Shown here in pieces: positions 48,294 to 59,584 of a stretch of 64,000 nucleotides of DNA. The notes under the pieces are model-generated. The model searched no databases. It saw only the letters and a program-made list of their open reading frames with translations, and had not been told where the DNA came from. Location of the stretch: contig KV425585.1 of the NCBI GenBank assembly GCA_001632425.1, forward strand, positions 129,203 to 193,202, written 5' to 3'. The stretch comes from Neolentinus lepideus HHB14362 ss-1. Taxonomy: Eukaryota; Basidiomycota; Agaricomycetes; Gloeophyllales; Gloeophyllaceae. Positions within the stretch are counted from its first letter, which is position 1, and every line of letters begins with the position of its first letter. Position numbers and translations under genes: made by a program.

Positions 48294-49629
48294 TCAAGCA
48301 CTAAGCACACCCTTCGCTGCATCATGACACGCCTTCGCCCGGCCCTCGAACGCAGCCTTCGCACCCGCCTCATCGCCCTTGACCCACTTTTTCATCGCAT
48401 CACCCTGCAGGCCTCTGCCGAAGGAGAAACTCAGCGGCGGGAGACGTGCGAGGCACGATGGTGCATTGGAGGAGTTGACAAGGCTGTTGAGCTTGCTGAG
48501 ATAGAGAATAGAGTCTGAGTCGGAGAGACCGCCTACATACGAATAAGATAATTAGTACCTCCGTTGCAGTGGCGATCTAAGAATGAGACGTGCCTGAGAG
48601 GAAGACAACGCCCGCTACAGCGACGGGAACAGACCGTGCGAGGACAGTGGCAGTCGCGAGGGCGATTTCCTCCGGAGTGGTGGTCGCGCGAGAGGGGTGC
48701 TTCAGGCCAGGCTGCGGGAAAGATGGCTTGATCAATGAACCTGAATATGACACACATCAGCGACTGTCCGCATCATTTTGGCAAAGAAAAAGTACCCTCA
48801 AGCAATACACCATAAGCCGCGCATCGTGCATAGATCATGCTAATGATCTTTACATGCACCTCCACACTCCTCTTTAAGTCAGCATCTTCCGCAAAGTCCA
48901 CATCGGGCTCGACAATCGGGACCAAGCCCGCCTGCTGGCTAATCGCCGCGAACCGCGCGAGGGCCTCTGCCTGCGCCTCGAGTCCAGCCTGCGTGGGCAA
49001 GCTCCCAGCGGTCGAAGTGCACAGAATCGGTGCGCGCCACTTGGTAAAGCGCGCGCCGGCAATGCGGGCGGCAGTCAGGCGAGGCAAAAGGTCGTCCAGG
49101 CCTTGGGTGGAGGGCTCTAAAGGAGAGATAGGAAGCGGGTGGGAGTCGGTGTCCACGCGAATGCCGGGGATGATGCCTCGGTTGGCCAGGAGTGGGCCTA
49201 GTTGGAAGTCAAGTAGGGTCTCTTGGTATAATATTACACCAGAGATATATTCTAGGTGACGGGAACTTTGAGTTGGTGAGGGCTGTGAGGAGGCTTCCTG
49301 AACTCACGTGTTGGCAGAGACTCGAAGAGACATTCGCGGAATCTCCGTCGCTTCTCTCTTTTCTCTGCATCTGTCCACTTGACATCTTCGCCCAGGGCAG
49401 CAACCAAGCGAGCTTCGATGCCTTCGGGAGTCTCGTCGGTGGCATAGATACCCTTTCCACGCGGGTAGACAAGAGCCTGAGCGGTATGAATTAATTGCTT
49501 CGCAACCGCGGTAGAGTGATACGGGTAAAGATAGGTATCGCCGTCCGTGGGGCTGGGAGAGATGCTGGCAACAGCATTAGCAGGTGTAAAGCCATATCCA
49601 GGAGTACTCGTCGCGTTTAGATCAGCCAT
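48294..49629 (-). CDS. Class I fructose-bisphosphate aldolase
   Basis: Five exons, about 350 residues, usual for the class I family. The enzyme splits fructose-1,6-bisphosphate by a Schiff base on lysine, without metal. Family text is clear: GKGIYATDETPEGIEARL, YISGVILYQETLLD, IIPGIRVDTDSHP, GARFTKWRAPI, AISQQAGLVPIVEPDVDF, LLEGSLIKPSFPQPG with the Schiff-base lysine (rabbit LLKPNMV), PVAVAGVVFLSGGLSDSDS and LSFSFGRGLQGDAMKKW. The loop after WRAP lacks the VLK lysine of animal enzymes, as plant enzymes do. One intron is GC-AG (donor at 48593-48592). Fungi usually rely on the unrelated zinc class II enzyme, so this may be an extra enzyme. Confidence 0.9.
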
Positions 49630-50287
49630 GGCTCCTGAGTCCTGGTCCAAAGAGAATTTCTATGGTAGTGCGAGGATTTTCAGTAGCCTTCCTGTAGCGC
49701 GGTCCCATATATATGCCCATGGACCTGCTTGGGCCGTCAGATGACCGGTTCCACGAGAAGTTACGGCACGGAGGACCGCACCGAGGGTAAGGCCCGACGG
49801 AGGAGAATGCCCTCCATAACACGCAGATGATAAGCCGTACGTAGAGTACAGTTATTGTCGTGTACACGAGAACACGTTCGTAGCTGTCAGATACAAGTTA
49901 GACCCTGTGAAGATCCAGAAATAAAGCTGGAGAAATTGACATAGGTTTGGCCTCCAGAGGCATTCAAAACGATGACTAACACTCACAGAACTGCTATACG
50001 CTAGCGATGTCCGACATATATGCCACATGTCTGGAAGTCTTGGTGGTCGGACGACAAGGACTTGGGCGAGCGTCGGCAATGACCGAGCAACGGAGTAGGC
50101 TGCGCGGTCACTACGCGTAGTCGGGGCTCGGTGGAGAGCTTGACGCTGTCGAAGACGCTGACCCCGCCACATTACCCTCAGCGCTCTCCCACTTGACATC
50201 GGCATGACGTACTCTCCCTCTCGCTGCCCATATATTGCTCGCCGTCGCAGTACACAACCACCAATTCACCACCCATAAGCAATAACC
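49630..50287. other. Divergent promoter region
   Basis: 658 bp between the aldolase (-) and a small plus-strand gene. A palindromic CATATATATG run at about 49706-49715 lies 80 bp upstream of the aldolase start and may be its TATA element; a weaker CATATATTG lies near 50230 for the small gene. No ORF supported. Confidence 0.5.
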
Positions 50288-50641
50288 ATGTCTGGTGCTA
50301 CCGACGAGAGCATGACCTTCAAGAAGGCAACTCAGGAGATCAATCGTCCTGCGACGACGGACCACAACATCAACGACGAGTACATGCGCGACCCTCCGAA
50401 CGTGAGTGTTCAGACCGGTAATTGATCAACTTACATCTGACAGACGTGCTTTTAGAACCTCGCTTCTGGAGATGTACCAACGACAGACCGCACCTCGAGA
50501 GGACAGAAGGAGGGAGCATACGACGTCAACCCCGACCCTCAGGGTGTCATTGGCGAACCCGGCAAGGGCAGACCTAAGAAGGACGAAATTATGAGGGAGG
50601 CCATTCAGGGTTCCGAGTCTGACTCGATCACGAGCTCGTAG
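50288..50641 (+). CDS. Small unknown protein, 97 residues
   Basis: Two exons joined after PPN at a GTGAGT donor. The product starts MSGATDESMTFKKATQEINR and contains TTDHNINDEYMRDP, TSRGQKEGAYDVNPDPQG and GKGRPKKDEIMREAIQGSES. It is hydrophilic with no Cys and looks disordered. The well-formed intron and composition support a real gene. I do not recognise a function. Confidence 0.65.
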
Positions 50642-50941
50642 TACTTGGCTTGGACAGTCGCTTGGGGAGTGTATGATACAGCAGTATAATCAAATCCAGC
50701 CATATAGCAAACAGCCTTGATGTCATGCATATTTCGATTTCTCGCACCGCGTGAACGAAGAGCTCGGTTACTTGTCAGACCCTCGACGTTCCCATAAAAT
50801 AGAGTATTACCGTTAAGACCTTCACGCGAAGGTTCTGGACGTCGATAGACATGTTAGATGTATCCATAATGTCGGGACAAGCAAACCTGATAATGATAGT
50901 TCCTACCCATTACAAGCATCACAACACCAATGCTAGAAGTT
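50642..50941. other. Convergent 3' spacer
   Basis: 300 bp between the small gene (+) and ERV46 (-); no ORF of interest. Confidence 0.55.
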
Positions 50942-52843
50942 TTACATCAGCTTCCCGTGTCCGTAGACCCCGTTCCCATTCACGCTGGGCGAGGCCCCGC
51001 CCGACTTCTTCAATCGTCGGCTCGCCTGGAACAACATACTGTCCACTATCGACGCAATGGTGAGAACACCTCCCACGATTGCACAGGTCCTATGGCGCGT
51101 TGGTAAGACGCGCAAAAGAAGACATCAGTCGCCGTGCATATGCGAGAGCAACAGTGGAACGGGGAGGAGTGAGATGTCCGGAAGAAGGCGAAGAAACGTA
51201 CGACGTGAGGAAATGTGCAAACGATTGGCGGGTTTCACTATGCACCACTAGTATCGGAGAGATTTCAAAGTTGAAGAATGCGCCTGTGATACGAATGGGT
51301 CAGACTGTTTTCTTGCGTGGAGAGCAAGAGAAAAATAAAAGGACCACAGCCCCTGTATGACTGTAGGTGTGCAATATTCCACTCACCCGGTAAGCCAGTC
51401 GTTCCATGCTGAACGTGTAGCCCATCTCCTGTGCTTCCTCGCTGACCTTGTGATAGATCACGCTCGAAGTGCGTTGCACTGAATTGGTGGGTATTGACCT
51501 AAGTCCGAAAAACCGATATCAGGAATGTCAATGAACGTGAGTACAATCAGTCCCAGTGAACTGGATACCAGAGGTTATGGCTCGCTACATACCGTTCTGC
51601 CGCTCAGATCGACAAACCGTGTCTTAACGATCTTCAGGAAATATTGGAACATGTATTGGTGTTTCGCGGCCTGTGAACCAAATTCATTTCCTCTTTTTCC
51701 CAGAACTCGAAATAGTGCACGCACAGTAGCGACTTTATTGTCAAGAGGCTGATCCAATAGCCCCATCTTCAACCGCATTTCCTTGCCAATCTTGGCTTTG
51801 TTAATATCGTATTCATCATCCCCCGCGAAGCGGAACTCGTGGATAACATGACTGAAATCATGCTGGTTCCCATCCTCTCGCAGGTACGGTACAAAGTCGT
51901 AGACATTGGCGGTACCCAGGCTCCCAAATGAGCGGCCCGGAGAGAGGTGAATGTTCCCTACAACCTTGTTAACGCGAAGCCGACCAGCAACGTTGCACCC
52001 CTCCGACGCCTGATCTTTCAGTTTCTCCGTCCAGTGCTCGGATACGCACTGCAGGCGAATACGGCTGGGTAAGTAACCGAAGAAGTATAGGACACCGCAA
52101 CAATCGGATTCGCACCTGCTCGATCGCGTCTGGGTTCCCAAAACTCCATCCCCGAATCACGTATGCCTGCCGGACACTGTCACATGTATTACAGCATTGC
52201 TCACCCTCCGGCGGGTCTGCGCCATAACAACTTCCACAATATCCGTCACTTCGTTGCTCGTGCATCTTGTCTACTTCGTTTCGCAGGTCAGAAGAGTGCA
52301 CCCCAGTTATGCGGGCACCGGAGTGATCGATGCGGGACTTTACGATGCTGTGGGAGATGTCGCGTTGCTGTTCCCCGGAGATGTCCATAATGTCTACACT
52401 AAGCACTAAGAATGACAGAGAATTATTCAATTGAAGACCTTTCAGCGAGAACACAGAAACTCACGGTAGCATGGCACCTTAGGGAACGTCACATTCATAT
52501 TCAGCGTCAATTTCTCGCCTCGACTCCGGTCCACAACAATTGAGGTGTCGACGTATACACGTCGGTAGTCAATAAATTCCATGGTTGTAAAGGCCAATAT
52601 AATGGCGGCCGATAGAATAGTCACTAGAACGGTGAATGAGAACGCCCTAGTCGCACACGTCGATTATGCGAGTACACTCACGGAAAGCACCGGTGCGTGT
52701 CTTGACCTTCACATCTTCCATAGTCTAATACAACCCATAGCACCCTCTGTCATCAGATACAAACAGAGCATCAGACGGAACGCTTTCACCTTGCCAAAGG
52801 CATCAATGCCCTTGAGCCCACCGAAAAGCCCCTTCGCTGGCAT
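50942..52843 (-). CDS. ERV46: ER-Golgi vesicle protein Erv46 (ERGIC3)
   Basis: About nine exons. Erv46 is a COPII cargo receptor subunit working with Erv41 between ER and Golgi. Conserved order: GLFGGLKGIDAFGK, MEDVKVKTRTGAF, the first transmembrane helix LSAAIILAFTTMEFIDY, NMNVTFPKVPCY, LSVDIMDISGEQQRDI, the cysteine cluster CGSCYGADPPEGEQCCNTC, EGCNVAGRLRVNKVVGNIHL with SPGRSF, DFSHVIHEFRF, VNTHQFSATHFERDL, AFFNFEISPILV, FAHFLTS and the second helix CAIVGGVLTIASIVDSMLF. The start MPAKGLFGG lies directly before the conserved N-terminus. It stands head-to-tail with VPS45. Confidence 0.93.
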
Positions 52844-53152
52844 CGTCAAAGTGTCGCCCGCAAAACCCGACAGGAGTAAGAAAAAAAGAAAGAAAGTGGG
52901 AGAAGTGAAATAGATGTGGGTTACGGAACGGAGCGCTGACACTCGGTGCAGGCCCACGCGATCGGTGTCGACGTGTCCCCATCACGCGTCTCGACTCTCG
53001 CAGGTGAATTGACGCCGAGCACTGTTCCGTGTTTATCGCGTGGCGCTGTCGCCTGTGGCGCACAGCCCTCAAATGGCCGCCATGTCCATGTCCATCATTA
53101 TTACTAGCAAATTACCAAGGATATCAGAGAATACAGATGGAGGGTAAAACAA
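52844..53152. other. Spacer between VPS45 and ERV46
   Basis: 309 bp between two minus-strand genes; contains the ERV46 promoter and VPS45 3' UTR. No ORF supported. Confidence 0.55.
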
Positions 53153-55640
53153 TCATGGAAGTCCAATGCGGTCAACGCCCTGCTTCACTTTGCCCAGGAG
53201 ACTTTTCACACCGTCTCGAATGCCATCCGCTTGCACACCAACGTTGTCCCCACTGCTCCTGTAAACACCAGGTGTGGACCCGCCGAGACTGACGTTCATA
53301 CTTCCGAGGTTTATATTTAAAGCCGGCATGCTGGATGCACCTTCGGGTGGCGGCTCGTAGACTGACGATGGAAACGAGGCCGCGGCAGACTTGATCATTT
53401 CGACATAACTGCGTACAGTGGACTTGAGTAACAGCATGGTGACTAGCAAGATAGCTGAAGAACACACCTCGACGAATTATGTACACATGTACCTCCTAGT
53501 AGAAGTCTTGTCCCAGCTGCTAATGTCAAACCAGTCTGACCGCCTCCAGCAGCCAGCTCCTGGTTGAGAAGGGCGATTGTTCGCGCCTCCTCATAGGTTG
53601 TCCCGCCAATCATGAATATGATAATATCCTGAGGCCTGTATACAGTCTGTGAGATGGATCCTCATATGGTTTTAAGATTTTACCGTTGTAATCCAGCGTT
53701 GGGGCTCGCACCCTCCATGAAAGGATAGCTCGTCTCTTTCAGTCGACCCTTGAAGAGGTTTTCCAGGGTCTGAGACAGCCGAGGCGTATGTTGCATGTAT
53801 ACGTTCTCGATACCCTAGACCGACCGTTGTCAATGACGATACCGTTGTAGACAGACGGGACCAACCTTCAGGCCCTTCAACGCCGATCGACCTTTGGCAA
53901 GCAATGATTCCATAGAGAAAAGTTCATCCTGTCTCTGATCTGAACCGGCGATATTCAAAAAGACATATACAAGCTGGAAGAGTCAGATTCAGGGTTCGAT
54001 GTCAGCGATTATAGAACAACTGACTCGTGCATCCTCGCGACTAACACCGTTCTCCAACATGAGATTGATCAGAGAAGCGATGTTATTCGCTTGGCTCTTT
54101 TGGTATCGCAAGGCATAGAGGATGACTAGACGGAGTTTGTTCCAGGCAGTGACAGAAGGGTTCGTAATGAGAGCTTGCACACTCTACAAATTCTATTCAG
54201 AGAATGGACTTCCCATATGCGAATATTCCTTGCCTTCAGATCTGCTCCAGATCCCGTTGCTAGACCCTGCTCAACCTCACCGACGTCTAGTAATTTATCT
54301 CTCTCCACCAACCGGCTCAGTTCACCAACCAGCGCGACATGCTTGCTGACGTTACCGCCGAGCTTCTTGAATTCTGGGTATTCTTCCACAAATCGCTTCA
54401 TGTCCGCGATAGAGTTGATCGATGACGGCGCATGAGCAAGCGATTTCGACTGATACGATTGCACATGGTTCTTCAGGTGCTCTCCAAGATCGCCGAAAGT
54501 GACTAAGTGATGCTCTTGGAAGAAGGGGTCGGTGGTGGTTGTCAAGGTCACTTCCTATCAAAACGCGCAGCATGAGTTGAAGCGAGCAGAAACACAAGGG
54601 CTACGCACACTAAGCTCTGACGCAATTCCAGGGACTGTGCGTAAGTCTACGCGACCGTTTTGAATCCCGAGAAGTTCATGCACCATAGCCTGGTATGTCC
54701 ACTGGCACAGAAGAGGCGTGACGGGGTCGTTCCGCCGGTCCAGGATTAGTAACAAGGGTGGAACTTGGGTTAACCGGAAATCGAATAACGAGGATTCCGA
54801 TTGAATCCGGTGCTGTGGTCCGCCATGAGTCTTCTTCATTCATAGCTCTGATCTGCACCTCACCTGTATCTCGACCCCTAATTTCCTTGCCATGCCGCTC
54901 ATTTTCTCATAACGAATGACAGGCTTCTTCTTGAGACTAAGCAAGACAGCAGTGATTCCATCAGCCGCACGCTCCAAGGCCTTCTGGTCCCATGAATTCG
55001 GTGACGATCCATATAGCGGTGTTGCAGCGGAGGGTACGTGATTTATGGAGAAAAGTGATGGCAGTAACGGTGCATAATCGGCAAAGTATTCCTTGATTCT
55101 GAGTTAGGACCAGTCGAGCTAGGACACATTGCAATCGAGGTACCTGCACTTCCCGGACCACCTCATACTCATCCACCTCCGCTAAGCGCTCAATAGCGGT
55201 TTTGCTCAGGACGTTGCTGAAGTCTAAGAAACAGATCTATTAAGTCCAGAGACATGGACACGCCAACAGTGGGCTAGAAATTCACCAACTAACACAGGTA
55301 GTACTCTCCGTACTTGGGTTCCTTCAGCTCGCCCTCCAGAGCCTCTAGGCTCTCTTCGTTGTTTTGGAGAAAACAGACGCATTTCATATGCGGAAGCCGA
55401 TCTCGTTTCCGGTTGTCAATCCTGTCCGTCAAGTAGACTTGATGAGATAGAAGACTTGACTGGGTAGATGCCAACGAAACAATGGGTGTCTTTCATGTGC
55501 GCAGCAAGTTGAGCTTCGCGTCAAACACGTCATTTATTGAAGCGACTGACAGTATGAGAGTCCAGCAGTAACACCTTCATGGCAGAAGGTATAGAAACCA
55601 TTTTTGTGACATAGGTTTCGACCGCTTTGATGACATCCAT
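53153..55640 (-). CDS. VPS45: Vacuolar sorting Sec1/Munc18 protein Vps45
   Basis: About eleven exons. Vps45 is an SM protein that controls a syntaxin at the trans-Golgi/endosome. It starts [20 protein letters not shown], then [105 protein letters not shown] with [76 protein letters not shown] and a C-terminal tail of about 90 residues rich in Ser, Gly and Pro. All are Sec1-family landmarks. Confidence 0.93.
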
Positions 55641-56017
55641 CCCGGTACGTATGCTAGAGAGCGGAACAGTTGATATGAAATACCAAAGCAATCAGTCCCC
55701 AGAGCGTCGTGACCCAAGGAGATGGATCGTTTATCAGATATCCAACGGCAGGTAGGATCCGCGAAGCAATGTGTGTAAGGATATGAGTAAGTTGATTGAA
55801 TACGCCGAAGCTGGACCGACGAGATACTTCCGAGATTGAAGTTCGTTCATGTATTCATTTACAACGCGACAAGAACGGCACTGCACGGCCCGTTAGGTAC
55901 TTCCCGGTGGCGGCAACGAAACTGTTGCCGTTTAGCGGGGCCGACGCATGGGCATGCAGGTATCGTAATCTGATAACTTGACAAGAAAGTACAAAAATAT
56001 ACCGGGCTACCCAACAG
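55641..56017. other. Spacer between VPS45 and the dehydrogenase gene
   Basis: 377 bp between two minus-strand genes. ORFs on both strands here are short and antisense to each other; none supported. Confidence 0.55.
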
Positions 56018-57491
56018 CTACTGGTATACACCGATATCACGGAGGATGGTCAATGTTGTCGAATACAACTCTTCGTGCAATGCAGGGTCTCGTGCAGGCT
56101 TGTTGGCCTCATTCACCCTTCCAACTGGATGCAAGTACGCTCCCTTGTATTTTTCAGGATTGGCGCGAACAGCAGACGCCGTAGCTGCGAACGCAGAATT
56201 GAAAGCCCCAACTGAGGGTGTGACGAAAATGAACTTGAATAGCCATGCTAGATAGTATTGGGACAAATATCCGATGCCGTATTCTTTCGAAACAGTCAGC
56301 AGGGTCGGGTGTCCCATGTGAAGTGGCAGGCTTACCGGTGTTCACACCGCCTGGATGGACAGCCATTGCTATAATGGACGAACCTTCGGCATCTAGACGC
56401 TTTTGTAATTTTTTCATCCATATGCAGTTGGCAAGTTTTGCTAGACCTGTGAAGGAAAAGAAAGATGATTACAAAGGCGCACAATCGCCGACAGCAAGGT
56501 TCCACTTTACCGTAACGGTTCATGGAAGGATACCATGTGTCTTTGAAATCTCGGTTGAAATCATTAACATCTCGGAATCGTATGTCGTTAGGCATAAAAA
56601 GAAGGGCATCCGAAGAAAGCTATGGAAAGACGGAGGTGAAAATCGATATGGGTAAGAGTCAAACGACCACGTGTGAATAGTGTGCTTACAGTCACTATGC
56701 GCACGTCAGCACCTGGTAGCTGAGATGTCTTCTTCAGAAGCGGAAGCAGCGCTTCAGTGAACACAAACGGGCTGAGATAGCTGTAAAGACTTGGCGTTAG
56801 AGTATCCACACCTTGCCCGAAGCGAATTAGCAGACGAACTCGACCACCATGACTTGCTGGATCCCTGATTTCGGGCATGGTTACAAAGGCGCGCTGCGAT
56901 AGTCTTTCATTTTCTCACCATCAGCTGTCTTCTCATAGGGGACCATCAGTCTGGTGAGCACAGAATGAGCACGAAACTGTCTCAATGGCGATGAGTGTGA
57001 TGCTCACATAGCGGCATTGTTCACTACACCACGCGCAAGGAGAGATCAGATCGTAGTACACTTGGAACGACAGGAGTATATGATGACATACCAAGGACAT
57101 CGAGCCGCGACTCCTTCGCTACGAAATCCTCGGCCGTCTTCTTCGCCTTTCGAGGATCGCTTAGGTCAAGGTTCAGCCAATGAATTTCCCCAAATCCTGG
57201 TCCCACTCCCTCAGCCTTGAGGCGTGCGATAGCTCCAGTGGCTTTCGATTCATTTCTAGCTCCCATGTAAACCTTCGCACCTCGTCGCACGAGATGCTGG
57301 ATGGTTGCGAAGCCAATGCCAGTGCTGGAATATGTACATAGACGTAATGTTCATCAGCATTTTAGTGTCGGGCGCGACCACCTGAACAATCAGAGAACTC
57401 ACTTTCCTCCTGTAACGACGATGACCTTGCCCTTGAGATCAGGTATGTCCCTAATGGGGTCAAAGTCTATGCTAGAGAAGAGCCCTCCCAT
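56018..57491 (-). CDS. Short-chain dehydrogenase/reductase (retinol-dehydrogenase-like)
   Basis: Several exons, about 320 residues. The NAD(P) loop crosses the first intron: KGKVIVVTGGNTGIGFATIQ, that is TGxxxGIG. YMGARNESKA, the split VNNAAM (a variant of NNAG) and LSPFVFTEALLPLLKK follow. DVRIVTVSS supplies the catalytic Ser region, and the YxxxK motif is split by an intron as NRYG then LAKLANCIW. IIAMAVHPGGVNT is the usual PG motif. The C-terminal part (YLSQYYLAWLFKFIFVTPSV) is hydrophobic, and ends ILRDIGVYQ. Substrate cannot be told; this subfamily is large in wood-decay fungi. Confidence 0.88.
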
Positions 57492-58030
57492 GGCAAATCG
57501 GATTCACAACTTTTGAGAGGACAGCGAGCCACGTCAGGCTGCTTGGTTAGTTGAGAGGAGTTATGAAGGCATGAATTCTAAAATTACGTTAAAGGGCACG
57601 CACCCACGACAGCTCGGACATGATTCCATTTCATCAGCGCGAAGTGTCAACTAAGATATGCAGCGCACGATAGCCTTGCCACCGAGGAGGACCCTCGAGA
57701 AGGCGTACATCACTAGCCAAGGAGTAACCCTCGAGTGTGTGCATGCAAGATCTCCATCTCGGTACCATGGAGTCGACACTTTCATACGCGACTTGGACGC
57801 CTGCGAGCTCGCCACAAAGCCCAATGCTGCGGCAACCAATGACACGAACTCCAATCTTCCAGCTTTTTCCCTTGGCTACACATTTCGCCCTCCAAGCCAT
57901 GACTGCACTTCACATACAAGAAAGACTACCGCAGACATTTAAAAATCCAATGTTCCGTCAGGGGGGCGTGCGTTTGTATTCCGGTTTCCGCAGGAGAAAC
58001 AAAAGACCAGGTCCTGCCAGCCTGATATCG
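57492..58030. other. Divergent intergenic region
   Basis: 539 bp between the dehydrogenase (-) and a GSKIP-domain gene (+). An ORF runs upstream in frame with the latter from 57737 but has no protein-like features, so it is taken as 5' flank. Confidence 0.5.
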
Positions 58031-58384
58031 ATGTCGCAACCTCCCTCCTTTTACCGAGATGAACTCCGGAAGATACTCAGTGAACAGTCCTTCGGTGTCT
58101 CTTCATTCGACATCACCGGGTATAGTGCGGAAGACGCAACCGCGTCGATCAGGCTTTTAGAGGACAGGAATGTCACGGTGGTATTAACAGCGAGAGGCTA
58201 TCAGGTAATGCCAGCATGCACATTTAGCCTTTCGCGACGTCCACCACCTCACACTTTGCAGGTTTCCTCCTCGGCGTCCATGTATGAGTCAATAGAGAGT
58301 CTCCTACAGTGCATCAGCCCCATGTATACACGCAAATATCAAGAAGTCCTCGTATCCAAGCTCGGACAACTCTCGAAGGATTAA
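58031..58384 (+). CDS. Small GSKIP-domain protein
   Basis: Two exons joined at CAG/gtaatg...cag/GTT give about 98 residues. The first exon has FYRDELRKILSEQSFGVSSF and ATASIRLLEDRNVTVVLTAR, the second SMYESIESLLQCISPMYTRK and a final helix EVLVSKLGQL. The strand VTVVLTARGYQV followed by YESIESLL.SPMY matches the GSKIP fold, named after the vertebrate GSK3-beta interacting protein. No direct evidence for a GSK3 or PKA contact is visible. The Met at 58031 is chosen over a far upstream one because sequence before it is unlike protein. Confidence 0.7.
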   Translation: MSQPPSFYRDELRKILSEQSFGVSSFDITGYSAEDATASIRLLEDRNVTVVLTARGYQVMPACTFSLSRRPPPHTLQVSSSASMYESIESLLQCISPMYTRKYQEVLVSKLGQLSKD

Positions 58385-58696
58385 TAGCGCGGTGAGCGAG
58401 GCTGTCGGTGTACATGTCCGAAAGTGTCCGGTGGCTAATTCTGTCCAAATTGACTACAGCTACCGAGCCGAGGGCATTGGTCAAAAGGAGCAGTGTACCA
58501 TTTCTAGACAAATCCCGGCCTACCATAATGTGCAAATAGCACCGACGATACCCTCCATAGACATAAGCATGTACGAACCCTGTGTTTATCTCACTATCTC
58601 GCTTGCTTCGAAGCGGGAGTATTCTGCGATGACGTCGCTGTTGATAGCTTCCGACTGATCACAGGTAAAAGTCTCTCGCTACGCGGTCGCAACTGT
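58385..58696. other. Convergent 3' spacer
   Basis: 312 bp between the GSKIP gene (+) and the OGFr-like gene (-). No supported ORF. Confidence 0.55.
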
Positions 58697-59584
58697 CTAC
58701 GGCCCACCTAGCCTGCCCGTTGTTCTTCGTCTCTCTAAAGCTTCCTCGTACGTTTCTCTCGAAAACACAAAGTCCGAGCGTGCCCTCACTTTCCGGGTTA
58801 CACCTGCGATCCACGACCGCTCGTCCTCGTTCCGCAGGCAATTTGCCCACCACCTGTCCATGCTGCTTTCGATCATAGAGGAGCGGAGATGCCCATGCTC
58901 GCTTTGTTCGCTGAGGACATGGAGAAGGAACCCGGTGTTCAGCCGTTCCAAGCCGACCTCAGAAAGACACTTTAAGATGCGAGATATTCGCAAGTTGTTA
59001 TGGCTCGAACCTGCCGCGATGGAGGGTTAGCTACATAGACCCGCCACATTTGGATTCTAATTTATACGAACGGACGAGGTTGGCGTATCGAGGCGCAAAA
59101 TCTGAAGGAGAGGATCTGCTCAAGAGTCCTGTCTCTTCAGACTCGAGGCGCATCCCGTAAAAGTCCAGCATGAGTCGGTAAGAGTGGATTATGCGGTTGA
59201 TGATCGTGGCATCATTCTTCATGGACTCGAGTTCGTGAGTTTGCAAGGGCTGCGACTCGTAATTCATGCCGTATTCTCGGATGGGGAATCTAAAGTGGAT
59301 CAGCGGCCGTAACGTCGGATCCTTACAGCCATTGTATAAAGCCATGTTTATACTCTAACCTTTGATAGTCTCCAAACCACCTAGACAAATCCAGCTCGCT
59401 TCATTGCTCCTAAAATGCATTGGGACGCGTACCGCTCGTGTATTTCTTCGATCAGCAGGTTATCTGGGCGACACCGACGTCTATTCGAGTAAAACTCGAG
59501 ATTCGCGTTCATGGACGCATCATCTTCCTGGCCAGGGTATCCTTCCAAGAATTCGACAATATCTCTGGGCAATCGAGTGGACAT
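58697..59584 (-). CDS. Opioid-growth-factor-receptor-like (OGFr N domain) protein
   Basis: Four exons, about 250 residues. Start MSTRLPRDIVEFLEGYPGQE. The family signature is spread over introns: NLEFYSNRRRCRPDNLLIEE, HERWFGDYQRLEYKHGFIQW, then LFPIREYGMNYESQPLQTHE, MKNDATIINRIIHSYRLMLD, FYGMRLESEETGLLSRS, PRYANLV, and RSSHNNLRISRILKCLSEVG. IQWLFPIRE..GMN.ESQPL and LMLDFYGMRL are diagnostic. The tail is basic and lacks the vertebrate repeats. In fungi the function of this domain is unknown; despite the name no opioid signalling is implied. Confidence 0.88.
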
